NCBI GenBank assembly: GCA_905221605.1
Contig: CAJNDS010002640.1
Span: forward strand, 253,654-317,653
Direction: 5' to 3'
Source of the DNA: Symbiodinium natans
Lineage: Eukaryota; Sar; Dinophyceae; Suessiales; Symbiodiniaceae
DNA length: 64,000 nt
The notes beneath the pieces were generated by a model. The model saw nothing but the letters and a program-made list of their open reading frames with translations. It was not told the origin of the DNA and ran no database searches. Below, piece after piece: positions 21,379 through 32,398 of this stretch; the first letter of the stretch is position 1, and each line of letters begins with the position of its first letter. Both the position numbers and the translations under genes were made by a program.

Positions 21379-21987
21379 TGAGCGTGGCTGGGTGCACTTG
21401 AGAGTATCGAGAAGGAGCAGACTTTGCATCAAGACAGGTGTGCGGCAATGGAAGCGAGGGCAGCGAGCCCCAGCCCGCCTCACAGCAGGACGCGGGCATG
21501 CATCCAGCCTCTGTCGAGGTCCCTCGCCATGTGGTGAGCTTGAGTTACAGTTTTGTTTTTGCATGATTTTGAAATCACAACCCCTCTCCCGCGATCTCCA
21601 TCTCCGACGATGCTCCCAATAAGCGATCATCCACAAGTTTCGGAATCCACAATGAAGGAGATGAAGAAAGATGACATCTCCAAGAAGGCAACGGCACTGA
21701 TCTTGGACATGCCGTGAGATTGCTGTGGCAATGTCCGTGACATGACACGCAGGCCGTCCCAAGCCTTTGTCTCTGTATGTTTTTTCTGTTTGTCTCTGGT
21801 TCTATGTCTGTGTCTGCTCTTTGTGTTTCTGTTGGAAAGAGGGAGGGCGGAGGTCCGTCTTTTTTCATATGCCAGCGGGCAGTGCAGCCTTGAGCATCAG
21901 TTCGCGGATGAACGCGCTGTTTTGCAGAGTTTTTTTTTGAAGACTCACGAAGGGTCCACGAGCGCATGATACAGTGTCATCTCATAC

Positions 21988-22224
21988 TGTCTGGACGCTT
22001 GGACATGGAGCTTTTGCTCCAAGGCCGCAGAAGAGCGGGAGGCTTTCCTCCAAGCTCTGATGCGTGACCGTGCCGAGGTGCCAGGGCGGATTCGTAGAGC
22101 ATTGTCCAGCCCCAGCGCGCTCAATGCGACGTGTAGGCTAGAGGAGCTTGAGCATGCTTGGAAGGCAGATCGTGCCGAGGTGGAAGCCCAAAAGGAGGCC
22201 GTGCCGATCATGATTGAGTTGTAA
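21988..22224 (+). pseudogene. Intact 78-codon Ala/Glu/Arg-rich exon block (C4)
   Basis: The frame is continuous from CLDAWTWSFCSKAAEEREAF through LQALMRDRAEVPGRIRRALS, SPSALNATCRLEELEHAWKA and DRAEVEAQKEAVPIMIEL to TAA. In every other unit this region is split into two blocks in different frames, separated by a degenerate stretch with stops. C4 therefore either keeps the ancestral uninterrupted exon or lacks an intron the others have. A GTAAGG donor-like site overlaps the stop (TTGTAAGG), so the TAA may be intronic. Composition predicts a long charged helix, possibly a coiled coil. Confidence 0.5.
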
Positions 22225-23676
22225 GGCTGCCGAGAGTTGGCATCTTGGTCTCTGGCGCGCGCACATCCTGAGGCCAAGCGGGCGGCGATCCTCCGGCGAC
22301 TTGAGGCACAGGGGCCGGGGATCCGGGGAGGGGATCGTTGGGAACAGCTGGGGGGTCTCTGGCTGGAACTGGTTTCGTGGAGGAGCGTTGACAGCGGCAC
22401 CTTCGCAGGCCACGAACCGCGGCATCCGAGCGCAGTTTGAGAAGATTGCGAGCGCCGCGGACTTCAAGGAGGCCGGCCTGCGAGGCAGCATTGATCGAGG
22501 TAGTTGCGAACATGTCGCAGTGCTTACAGGCCAAAGTGCAGTTCGTGCCCGCAGTGGAGGTGACTCCGGGCAGAGAGCATGTTGGCAAGAGACTCGCGCA
22601 AGTAGCCTGCACATACCCTCAGTAATGTCTTGGCCTCTTGGCAGTTCTTGGCATCTGCCCGTGGCTTGCCCCGAAGGAAATTCCAATGGAAGCACCGCTT
22701 GCCTGGGGCTAAGCCGCACCATTGGCCTCGCATCTCGTTAACTGCCTCTGGTTTGCTGGGTTGTTCATGATGTGAGAGGTCAGGGGCTGGTTGGGAGGTT
22801 TCAGTGGGCCGCAACCACAAGCCTGAGGAGAGTGTTAATTGACTGCCGAGGCCCCATGTGCGCCTGCCTCATCCGATTCGTCCGCGACAGGACCGTCCGT
22901 TCTCGTTGCCTGGGGAAAGCTTTCGAGTTTTATGCAACAATCCGAAGTAGACAAGCTCAAGCTTCCACCGCAAGGTGAACCGGATGTTCTTATTTAAGGG
23001 ACAGGCTGGAGGCTGAAGCACACCCCGCACATCCCCAGCACCCTCATACACCGCCAACCCGGGGGATCTCGAGGACGTCGCCGATTCTGGCATGGACCCT
23101 CTCACGTGTTTTGCTTTCTTCTTGGCTTCCCCCGGCCTCAGAGGATCCCCAACCAAAAAAACACGAGAGAACCGGTTTCAAGCCCCCACATCCTACACTG
23201 TGACAAGCAAAGTGCAGGCGGCGAAGTCATCGCGACGGCTTCTTTGTGGAGTCCGATTAGTCCGAACAAAGTGTGGCAAGTTTGCTCCTGTGTTCCTATA
23301 ACCCCCTTTCGAAGAATAGTAAACGGCCTCTCTGCCCCCTTTCCTCTCAGAGTGCAAACCGACACGAGTCATGGCTCTTGCCGCGGAGGAGTCGTCAAGA
23401 AACTGCCGCAGAAACCCATTTTGAAGGCGAGCTGGGCGGCGGCGTTGGATGTTCCAGTGCCCTGTGTCACTGCGACCTGCTTCCGCGTAGCTTGTTAGGG
23501 TGCTGGTGAGCGCAAGCACTTGGCTCCCTGCCGTGGGCAAGTCCGCGGGGACGCAACTTGAATGCACAACTCAGCACGAGTCAGGACTGCATGAGCCGCT
23601 GTGTTGTTTCAACCTTCGAGGAATCTCCAACAAATTCCTCTGATGACAGCGCGCGCATCTCAGTCAAGCAGAGCCC

Positions 23677-23970
23677 GTGTCACATGACTGCATTCCGACT
23701 TTGTGTGCTTTTGGCAGCTCTAGGTGTACCCCGATTATGATGGGGACGACGACGGAGTGTGTTTTGAAGAGTGAACTCAAAGAAGATCTCGAACACACTG
23801 CTCAAAGTCTCAAAGTGCACCCGGTGAGCTACAGCAAAGCTCACTGGGCATGCCGCGTTGTCTCACTGTGGAAGGCACTTGCGCACTTTCATGCGCTTGC
23901 ATTAGGCGCCTGGCAAAGTATGGTGGTTACACACCTGCCTTTCTTGGCACAGCTTCAAAAGCTAGTCTGA
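23677..23970 (+). pseudogene. 97-codon open frame after the C-terminal tail (C4)
   Basis: The frame contains SELKEDLEHTAQSLKVHPVS, YSKAHWACRVVSLWKALAHF and HALALGAW. The corresponding stretch in other units (3000, 5830, 31840, 47880, 57500) is conserved at the DNA level but shifts frame. It could be a further exon of the same gene or the start of a neighbour. Confidence 0.35.
23724..23774 (+). pseudogene. C-terminal exon relic, VYPDYDGDDDGVCFEE-stop (C4)
   Basis: The tail is intact, but the codon for the preceding residue has become an in-frame TAG at 23721 (CAG to TAG compared with C2 and C3). Confidence 0.5.
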
Positions 23971-25811
23971 CACGGCATCACTGCTGTCCCCGGTTGGACC
24001 CTCGACCGTGTGTGAGGGAAGCCCCTCCTGCAATGCTGCGAAGGTTTGGCTCAAAATGGCGCCAAGCATGAGTCGGCGGCTGACAATTTCAAGCGACGCT
24101 TCACGCATCTTCACATCAATATCACAATTTATCGAGCCATAGTGGCAGCTTTGTCCACAGTTTCAGCCGCGATACCAGGCGATACATTGCAATACCTGCA
24201 CTTCGGCAAGAGACTTCCGCTCGTACGTACTGTACCAGGTCTTGACATGTCCAATGGCTCGGCGCATGTGAGCAGCTGCGGTTCAATTCGTCAATGCCTG
24301 TGGTCTGGGGGTCTGGGAGGCGGCAAACGGTTTAGCATAGAAGCACAGTCGAGGTCCAATGTCTGCACATGCATCACCTTCGCGGTCCATTCTCCTTTCG
24401 TGGGACAGGGCTGTAAGCAATGCAAAGCGATCTGTGCCCACGCATCAACCTGCAACCTGAAAGCCCGTTTGGGCTTGAGGGCTTGCCACATACATTCGTC
24501 GCTTGGTAATGACAGGGGTGCAAGTGGACAAGCTAGGACAAGCTCAGCTACTTGTAGGTCATATTCGGCCAGATGCTCAAAGGCCTCCAGTCCAGCCAGA
24601 AGCAGAACATGCACTTTGATTGATGACTTCGGGAAAACGGGAGGGGGGCCGGTCAGTACTGAGTTTCTCAATCGTTGGGCGGGGTCGAATATCTACCAGG
24701 GTTCTCACAGGGTATGTAGAGTACGTAGCGTATATACCATAGCGCCCTTTGGGACTTTAACGAGACTCTCTGCAAGATTCTTGAGTGGAGCCCGTTCAAG
24801 AATCTTACGAGAGAAGCCGGAGGTGATGGGCCTCAGTGTCTCAGGGCTGCGCGCGGTGGAAAGCGTTGATGGTGGAGGTGATCAGGAAAGCGTAGTGGGA
24901 GGGAGAGGGGTTACAGTGGTGAGGGGTGGTGAGGGTAATGGGGGCTGGGTGGGAGCACGAGGCGGTGGTAGAGCAGGGTATGGGAGTGTAGGGCTGCTCG
25001 GGCGGTGCGAGAGTGGAGGTGTGAGGCTGCAGTGATTTTCAACGCCCCAAGAAGGCGGTGGAGGTGCATGTTGAGATAGTGCCGATGGTGGGAGAAGTAA
25101 GAGCGGTGTGGGCAGAGGTGATGGTGTTGCGCAGCAGCCTTGTAAAGAACCCGACGAGAGTGGCGGAGGGGGCGGATCTCAGGGAGGCGGTTGGGGGTGC
25201 TGCGGCTGGGTCTGGTGGTGGGGTGTGTAACATTGTGTAAATATGCAGTGTCGATAAGGTAGAGTTAAGGTGGGGGTGCTGCGGCTGGGTCTGGGGGCGC
25301 GGAGGTCTCCAAGAAGGCCACAGCACCGATCTTAGACGTCTGTTTTTTCGTCTGTCTCAGTCAGTATGTGTGTGTGCACGCTCTGGAAGGAAGGTATATG
25401 TGTAAGAGCGGGCCGTCCTATTTTTCATACGCTAGTGGGCGGTGCAGGCGCGAGCATCAGGTCGCAGATGAACGCCCTATTTTGTGGAGTTTTATGTTTT
25501 GTGTCTGGATGCTTGCGCGCAGAGTTTTTTTGCATCAAGGCAGCAGAAGAGCCGGAGGCTTTCCTCCAGGCGCTGATGCAGGACTGGGCCGAGACCGTCA
25601 GGGGAGCGGCAAAGCTTTCCCAGCGCGCTCAATGCTCACTGTGTAGACTGTCTCCAGGGTGGCAGTAGCTAGTCGCTTGGGCATGCTTGGAAGGTAGACC
25701 GCCTCGAGATCGAAGCTTGCAAGGAGGCCATGCCAATACCACGATCATGAGTTGTACTGTAAGGCTGCTGAGAGTTGGCATCTTGCGTGCGCTGGCGGGC
25801 GCGCGCTCGCT

Positions 25812-25852
25812 CGCGCGCGCGCGCGCGCGCGCGCGCGCGCGCGCGCGCGCGC
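25812..25852 (+). repeat. (GC)20 alternating purine-pyrimidine tract in an exon relic
   Basis: Forty-one bases of strict CG alternation inside the PEAKRAETLRRLEAQG block, where C7 has a shorter imperfect version (34857-34880) and C10 none. It would encode Arg-Ala repeats and is a strong Z-DNA candidate. Confidence 0.95.
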
Positions 25853-26017
25853 ATCCCAGGCGGCGACCCTCCGGCGCCTTGAGGTGCAGGGGCCGGGGCG
25901 CTGAGGGGGGATCTCTAGCAACATCTGGGGGGCGCTGGCTTGGGGAAGTGGTTTGCGACGGCTGGACGGCCTGGCGTTGCGTGGAGGAGCGTTGGCAACG
26001 ACACCTTCGCAGCTGGT

Positions 26018-26134
26018 GCACATCCGCAGGCCACGAACCGCAGCGTTCGAGCCCGGTTTGAACAGATCGTGACTCGCGGTCGCGATCTGGTCGAATTGCG
26101 CTCGAACGCTGTGGTTCGTGGCCTGCGAATGTGC
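26018..26134. repeat. Imperfect ~117-bp palindrome (class E5), C5 copy
   Basis: The left arm starts GCACATCCGCAGGCCACGAA and the right arm ends TTCGTGGCCTGCGAATGTGC, with a centre in CTCGCGGTCGCGATC. The left arm is the FEQIV exon block. Both strands therefore encode related peptides. Also present in C7 and C10. Confidence 0.9.
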
Positions 26135-26865
26135 AGTTCCTGGGCGCAGTGGAGGCCCGCACATACCCGCACTACGACTTGGTCTTGGCAGTTCTTGGCA
26201 TGTCCCATTGGCTGGCCCCGAAGGAAATTCCAATGGAAGGACCGCTTGCCTGGGGCTAAGCCGCAGCCCACTGCATCATTGCATATCAGTGCCCTCGTGT
26301 CTCGTCGTAGCAGCTCCTGGATTCTTGGTTGTCCGTGAAGCATGAGAGGACAGGGGGTTTGCTTGACGTCTCAGTGGGCCGTAAAGATTTTCAAAGGACG
26401 GCCGGAGGGGAAGATGTGGGGATCCATTGAACCGAGGCCCCTGCCGTTAAGTTTATAAGTCTAGCTTCGCGTCTGCTCGAGCTTGTGCGTGAGGTATCGG
26501 CGCAGTCGCGAGCTGCCCTTTGAGCCATCCCTCGTGCACTGGCGGCCTTCCCGGCTGCACTTGAAATGTCATTCTTGCTGGAACTTACATGCCAAATGTG
26601 GCTTGGATCACCTCTCTCGTAGAATAGGGGGCTTTCACTCCGAAGATTGCTTCCAGCGCGTGATGCCAAGGACCTAGCCGCAAGCAAGCACTCTCATAAG
26701 GTTGCAAGTTGTTGGGTCAGTTGGCGGTGTTGGCCTGAACCTCACGCGCGCCATGAGACTCCCAGAAGGCCTGTAGCAGCCGCGGCATGCAACAGATGTT
26801 TGAAAGTCTAAGGAGGCCGAATGAGGCAGATGTGATCACTTTCGTTTTTTAAGTTGGCCGTGGCA

Positions 26866-27012
26866 GGCTTTGCGCTGTCTGAGATGCCAGATGAAGCGGA
26901 AACGGGCGGGATGCAGCTTGAGGAGGCAGAAAGAGGGCCACTGCCAGATGCCAACCTTAAGTTCGGGAGAGGGTTTCTGGAAGTGTCCAGGCAGTTGGCA
27001 CTCGCACCATAG
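26866..27012 (+). pseudogene. Intact exon block GFALSEM...LEVSRQL (C5)
   Basis: Forty-eight codons open to a TAG, starting at an acceptor-like GCCGTGGCAG. It reads ALSEMPDEAETGG, MQLEEAERGPLPDANLKFGR and GFLEVSRQLALAP. Pairs with 20557-20703 as the two undamaged copies. Confidence 0.5.
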
Positions 27013-28979
27013 CATGAACCTCCCTGCAGCATCCAAGCTCAAAGGGTTTAGACTTTGAGCTGATTTGTGCAGCTGATCGCAAAGCGATGGGCGCCACACA
27101 GCCACTTGATCACGCACTCAGATGCCGTGTCTGGTCCGTGCATCGTCGGGTCCAAGACTGGTGCTTTGCATGCTCGTAGACATCGGTAGGCTGATGGCAT
27201 GTGACGATAGACCCTAAGGTGCGCGTTTTGCTGTGTCGGACGCGACAAGGACGGAGTCCGGGCGCAGTGCTTCGCGGGTGCAAGCGTGTTCCATGTCAGC
27301 AACATCGTGGCAGGGCCCTGATGCCGCTGCCCTGACGCAAGGCAGGCGTCTTCCGCAGCTTTGGCGTGCGGAACGTGTGCCTTCGCAAGTTGTCATACGC
27401 AGGCGGCTTGCCGGACCTCCTGACAGGGCGGAGGTCCCAGGCCGGATCTGAAAAATAATGTTGCCGTTTGGGACTGCATGCTGCTTGCGTGAGCTATTGC
27501 GAGCGGCAGCGACCTCGAATGAGATCCGCTGACTCGCGAGCCAAGCAGCCAAGCCCAAACCCGTAAACACCCCTCCAGCGTCTGCAGGGCAAAGAGGAGA
27601 AGAACAAGGAGGCGCGGACTGGCAGCGGATCGGACGCAGCTTTCGCTACTAGCAGGAAAGGCCCGGTAAGGCGTGATGCTGCCTCGTCATATCGCTGGGC
27701 GCACTTGAAAACAGTCACCAAAGCCAGCGTAGCTCGGTTTGAGCCTAGTTTCTGCTTTAGCAGCAGGGGAGCCGGTCGAACCTCGCAGGAGTGCACTTCA
27801 ATGGATGATTTCGGGGGGGAGTATTGATTTTGGGTAGGGTTTTCATGGTGTATAGAGGACACAGCGCATGCAGGCTAATGTGGGGTCACTTCGCGCCGTG
27901 AATCTAAGGTGCTCTTTGAGACTTTAGCGAGATTCTCTTCAAGATTTGCCCGTTGAAGTACCTTGCGAGACTAGTGGGAGTGATGGGGTCTCAGGGTGCG
28001 AGCGGTGGAAAGCGCTGGGAGGTGGTGGGGTTGACGCGGGGTGGTGGCGTGGGTGCAGGCGGCTGGTGAAGAGGGCAATGAGGGCGTGGCTCTGCGCTTG
28101 GGTATACAAGTTATATAGAGTACATGGATGTGTTTGGAGTTTTTTCCAATATCTGAGGTTTATATAGGTTTACAGAAGGCATAGAGGGCATACAAGGTGT
28201 GAAAGGTAGGTGGGGTTTATATAGTGTATGGGGCATGTATTTTGGAGGTGGTGTACAATATGGGTAAGGTGTACAATATGGGTACGTAACATATACGGTA
28301 TATAAGGTACGCAAGCATGTTGGAGCACATTAAGATATGTAGCGTATATGCGTGCGTGAATCAACAGGATGGTCAGACGGAAAAGAAGAAGAGGAATGGG
28401 GAAGGGGAATCGGGGGGAGGGAAGAGGATAAGGAAGACGAGGCAGGAGAGGGTGCGATCGTCAAGAAGAGATCAAAAAGGTTGCCCGAGGGGTCGTCGCC
28501 ACAGGTTTTGCTTGTCCTGGAATAGCTGCCTTTGTATCGCCTGGAATCCACGGTGGCTTACGTTGACGTAACCCTCAAGTTACTCAAGTCAGTAGGAGCA
28601 GCCGCTGCTTCGAAACAGGCGTGCGGCAACGAAAGTGAGGGCAGCGAGCCCCAGCCTGCCTCCGACCAGGACGCGGGCCTGCATCCAGCGCCAAGGTTCT
28701 TCGCCTTGTGCGCCTAGTCCTTCTTGGCAGTTTTGTTCCTGCATGCTTATGCTTGAAACCACAAGCCCTCTCCCACGCTCTCCATTTCCGACGGTGCGCC
28801 TAAGCGATCATGAGCAAGTCTCGGAATGCACAATCGATGGCTGGCGAAGGAGATGAAGAAAGATGACCTCTTCAAGAAGGCCACGGCACCGATCTTGGAC
28901 GTGCCATGAGATTGCGGTGGCAGTGTCCGTGCTACGACCAGCTGTGTCTCTGTTTGCATTCTGTCTGTCTTTCTGAGTC

Positions 28980-29025
28980 TCTGTCTCTCTCTCTCTCTCT
29001 CCTCCTCTCTCTTTTTCTCTCTCTT

Positions 29026-29057
<32 letters not shown>

Positions 29058-29180
29058 GCTCTCTCTGTCTCTCTCCCTCTCTCTCTGTCCGTGTGTGTGC
29101 GTGTGCGTGCGTGCGTGGGTGTGGGTGTGGGTGTGGGTGTGGGTGTGGGTGTGTGGGTGTGTGTGTGTGTGTGTGTGAGT
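28980..29180 (+). repeat. Compound microsatellite: CT, then TGCG, then GGGTGT, then GT
   Basis: Successive tracts of TCTC/TTTTCTCTC, CGTGCGTG, GGGTGTGGGTGT and TGTGTG. Same intronic position as the other C/T tracts. Confidence 0.95.
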
Positions 29181-31553
29181 GTTGTTGGAAGGGGGATAGG
29201 GAGGGAGGGGGGCCGTTTTTTTTCGTGTGCCAGCGGGCGGTGCAGCCGCGAGCAGAAGTCTTGGTGAATGCGCTATTTGGCAGAGTTTTATAATTTGGCG
29301 GACTCGCACGACACGAAGTGCCCACGACCACTGGTGCATGATGTCGTCTCGAACTGTCTGGATGCTTGGACACGGAGCTTTTGCATCAAGGCTGCAGAAG
29401 AGCGCGAGGCCTTCCTCCACGCATTGATGCAAGACCGGGCCGAGGCCGGCAGGGGAGCGGCGGAGTTTGCCCAGCGCGCTTAATGTGCAACGTGTGGACA
29501 GTCTCTATGGCGGCATGTTGTAGCTAGTAACTGCTCGTAGCTTGGGCATGCTTGGGAGGCCGACCGCCTCGAAATCGAGGCTCGCAAGGAGGCCATGCCA
29601 ATGCCACGAGCATGAGTTGTAAGGCTAACGAGAGTTGGCATCTTGCGCTCTGGCCTGTGGTCTCTGGCCTGTGGTCTCTGGAGCGCGGGCACGTTCCTGA
29701 GGCCAAGCGGGCGGAGACAATGCGTCGCCTCGAGGTACAGGGGCCAGGATCTGGGGGATCTCCGGGAATATTTGGGAGGCTCTTGCTTTGGGAAGTGGTT
29801 TCCGACGGCTGGGCGGCCTGGCGGTGCGTGAAGAAGCGTTGACAGAGGCACCTTCGCAGTTGGTGCACTTTCGCAGGCCACAAACCGTGCCGTTCGAGCA
29901 CAGTTTGAACTGCTCGTGAGCGCCGCGGACTTCCAGGAGGCCTGCCGGAGTCTGCCAGAGTGTCTGCGAGGCAGCGCTGATCAAGACAGTCGCAAGCAAA
30001 GTCGCAGTGTTTACAGGCTAGAGTGCAGTTCGTGGCCAATGTGGAGGCGACTCTGGGCAGAGAGACTCGCAAGTGCTAGTAGCCTGCACTTGTCCACACT
30101 ACGTCTTGGCGTTTTGGCAGATCTTGGCATGTCCCAGTGGCTGGCCCCGAAGGAAATTCCAATGGAAGGACCGCTGGCCTGGGGCTAAGTCCTGGATTCT
30201 TGGCTGTTCGTGAAGCATGAGAGGGCAGGGGGTTTGCTTGAGGTCTCAGTGGGCATACCCAAAATTGCTTAAAGCGGCCGGAGGGGAAGATGCGAGGATT
30301 GTCGACAAACATCGATTGTCCGTCGAGGCCCCATCTGCCCCTGCCTCGTCCGCTTCGTCAATGATAGGCCGGTCGGTTCTCATTGCATGGGCACGCTTTC
30401 GGATGCAACAGTACGAATCAAGTTAAAGCACCTACACGAGGTGCACACCTCTTGCAACGTCACAGCTTCTTCATGCTTCCACCATAATCTGACATGTGTG
30501 AAGTGGATGTTTAAGGGGCCGGACAGATGCTGCTGCACCACGCTCCACACATCCCCACACCCTCGTGCGCCCTCTGTACGAAGCCAGTTCGGGGGAATTT
30601 CGAGGACGAGCTTGTCAGCGATTCTGGCACGGGCCAGCGGGCGGTGTATGCAGGGTCCCTGCGCCGCTTGTCGCAGCTGTTGCGTCACGCGAGGTGGGCA
30701 ACCAGGGGGTGTGTCTGGAATTGGGCCAAGTGCGGCCCAGAAGCTGTGATGCCCCCATGATTGGTTCGGCCAATGTGACAAGGAACGAAAAGGACTCGCA
30801 AGGACCCTGTAAGCATTGAAGGTCTTGGAAGACCGAGAAGTTTCCTGAGGCTGTGTAGTTGGCTTCCCTCTGCGACAGGATCCCCAACTTCCCCAACAAA
30901 GCACGAGAAACGGGTGGTAAGTCAGAAATGTGGATCCCTGTGGCAAGCAAAGTGCCGGCAGCGACGTCCTTGCGACAGCTACGCGGTTGTTTTTTTAGGA
31001 GTAGTGCAAATAGCGCGTCAAGTTTGCTCCATTTTGCTCTTGTGTTTCCCAGAGTCCCCTCAGAACAATAACAAGCAGCCTCTCTGCCCCCTTTCCTCTC
31101 GGAGTGCAGTGCCAAACCGACACGAGTGATGGCTCTTCCCGCGGAGGTGCCATCGCGAAGCCCATCTTGAAGGCCAGCTTGGCGCCAACGTGGAACGTTC
31201 CTGTGTCCTGCGTCACCAGGGTAATGCTTCCGCACAGCTTGCTAGGGTGCTGGCGACCGCAAGCACGCGGCTGCTTGCCGTGGGCAAGCCTGCGGGGACG
31301 CTCCTTGAATGCACGACTCAGCACGAGTTATGACTGAATGAGCTGCTGTGTCGCATCATGTGCGGCGTACCTCGCAAGACACTTTCGAGGAAACTCCAAA
31401 TTCAGATTCCTCCGATGACAGCGCACACATCTCAGCCGAGCAGAGCAGAGAGAGGGGGAGAGAGTGCGCAGCAGAGAGACAGCGAACATGACTGGGGTTG
31501 CTGCTTTCTTGCTGCTTTGAGTTTGCGAGTGTGCGTCACATGATGCTACGTAG

Positions 31554-31604
31554 GTTTACCCTGACTATGATGGCGAAGATGACTTTGTTTCCTTCGAAGA
31601 GTGA
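31554..31604 (+). pseudogene. C-terminal exon relic, VYPDYDGEDDFVSFEE-stop (C6, first)
   Basis: Intact tail with Cys replaced by Ser, followed within bases by the left arm of the long palindrome. C8 has the same version at 41097-41147. Confidence 0.45.
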
Positions 31605-31771
31605 GCTGGGGTGAGCTCGAAGCGACCGGTGAGCGACAGCGATGCTACGGTATGGTAGGCAAGAAGGCTGCAACCCGGACTCGCCAGTCCGGGTTGCAGC
31701 CTTCTTGCCTACCATACCGTAGCATCGCTGTCGCTCACCGGTTGCTTCGAGCTCACCCCAGCTCACTCTTC
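31596..31771. repeat. 176-bp near-perfect palindrome
   Basis: The left arm starts GAAGAGTGAGCTGGGGTGAG and the right arm ends CTCACCCCAGCTCACTCTTC. The centre is CCCGGACT-CGCC-AGTCCGGG near 31683. Only one clear arm mismatch was seen (GCGACCGG against CCGGTTGC). Plus and minus frames encode the same peptide MSWGELEATGERQRCYGM. In C8 the left arm runs to AAGAAGGCTG (about 41212) and jumps straight to the sequence after the palindrome. Confidence 0.95.
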
Positions 31772-31782
31772 AAAACGCGCTG

Positions 31783-31836
31783 AAGGTCTACCCTGATTAT
31801 GACGGGGATGACGACGGCCTTGTTTGCTTCGAGTGA
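31783..31836 (+). pseudogene. C-terminal exon relic, KVYPDYDGDDDGLVCFE-stop (C6, second)
   Basis: A second tail 229 bp after the first. It matches the C9 and C11 versions, so C6 carries two different tail lineages separated by the palindrome. Confidence 0.5.
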
Positions 31837-32398
31837 GCTCAAAGAAGACACCCGAAGAAGCCGGTGGTGAGCTACAGCAAAGCTCATTAACGCATGCCCG
31901 TCGGTCTCACTGCGGAAGACCGTAGTGCACTTTCATGCACTTGTGTCAGGCGCCTGGCAAAGCTCGAGTAGTCTGACGTGGGATCATTGCTGTCTAGGGT
32001 TGGACCCTCGACCCTGTGTGAGGGAAGCGCCTCCTGCACGGCTGCAAAGGTTTGGCTCATAGCGTTAGTCGACTGACCCGCCATTTCAACCGGCGCTTCT
32101 GTCATCTTCACTCTCTGTTTTCGTTTCATTTCGTTTCCAAATTCCCTGCCGAGCTGGTGGCAACAAAAATTAAAAGGCGGCGATTGTGCAACTCTGACAG
32201 GTATGAAGGGGCACCGTGGGCACACGTTTATGCACTTTCATTTGAAGCCTGCCAGAGTGTCTGCGAGGCAGCGCTGTTCAACAGTCGCAATCATGTCGCA
32301 GTGCTTACAGGTCCTTGGCTGAAGTAGAAGTGCAGCGAGCATGTTGAGAAAAGACGGGCAAGTAGCCTGTACATTCCCACACTAGTTCTTGGCAGTTC

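Larger units (their letters stand above)
15480..21380 (+). pseudogene. Array unit C3, degraded gene relic
   Basis: Begins with G12 and a shortened AT-rich block (15500-15720). It then carries the SKQACGNGSEG block (15925-16010), LAKEMKKDDFSKKATAP (16160-16215), a long C/T plus GT microsatellite (16290-16395), an intact AAEEREAFLQALMQDRAEAGRG block (16565-16655), the HAWEADRLEIE-type block (16738-16800) and the FELLVSTDDFKEAG block (17060-17110). It shares with C2 the same internal deletion (TATAAACAGGTTTTCTCGG at 17548), so the two have a common ancestor after that event. The C-terminal tail is at 18051-18104. The later part contains an otherwise absent ~420-bp stretch (19285-19705) and an intact exon at 20557-20703. 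Confidence 0.5.
21380..24640 (+). pseudogene. Array unit C4, short, with the best-preserved N-terminal block
   Basis: Lacks the AT-rich opening block. Carries a SKQAC-equivalent region (21420-21530), a LAKEMKKD-equivalent near 21655-21715, the fused intact block 21988-22224, the PEAKRAAILRRLEAQGP block (22240-22320), FEKIASAADFKEAG (22430-22475), the GPSVLLAWGKLSSF-equivalent with a KAFEFYATIRSRQ frameshift (22840-22980), LKASWAAALDVPVPCVT (23420-23470), FEESPTNSSDDSARISVKQS (23605-23665), the tail at 23724-23774 and ELKEDLEHTAQSLKVHPVSY (23770-23840). This unit supplies the uninterrupted reference for the transposon at 1383 and for the inverted segment in C9. Confidence 0.5.
24640..27820 (+). 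pseudogene. Array unit C5, short variant
   Basis: Opens with a distinct upstream block (24660-25290; GT-rich, little AT) shared with C7 and C10. It then carries ISKKATAP-equivalent remnants (25305-25340), a block FCIKAAEEPEAFLQALMQDW (25520-25600), the HAWKVDRLEIEACKEAMP-type block (25680-25740), an exon with a (GC)n expansion (25790-25880), a class-E5 palindrome (26018-26134), a jump directly to the AKCGLDHLSRRIGG block (26590) and an intact LEVSRQL exon (26866-27012). The whole middle of the unit, from the KVQFLAGVEV block through the C-terminal tail, is missing. The YSSYRWAHLKTVTKASVARF-type terminal block is at 27690-27760. Confidence 0.5.

Noticed and set aside
24040-24056. TTTGGCTCAA words (also 6091, 11909) resembling the end of the dinoflagellate spliced leader
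   Set aside because: Only about 10 bases match, the preceding leader sequence is absent, and the word belongs to a repeated module.
31601-31783. Two frames on opposite strands with the same N-terminus
   Set aside because: A consequence of the 176-bp palindrome, not a gene pair.
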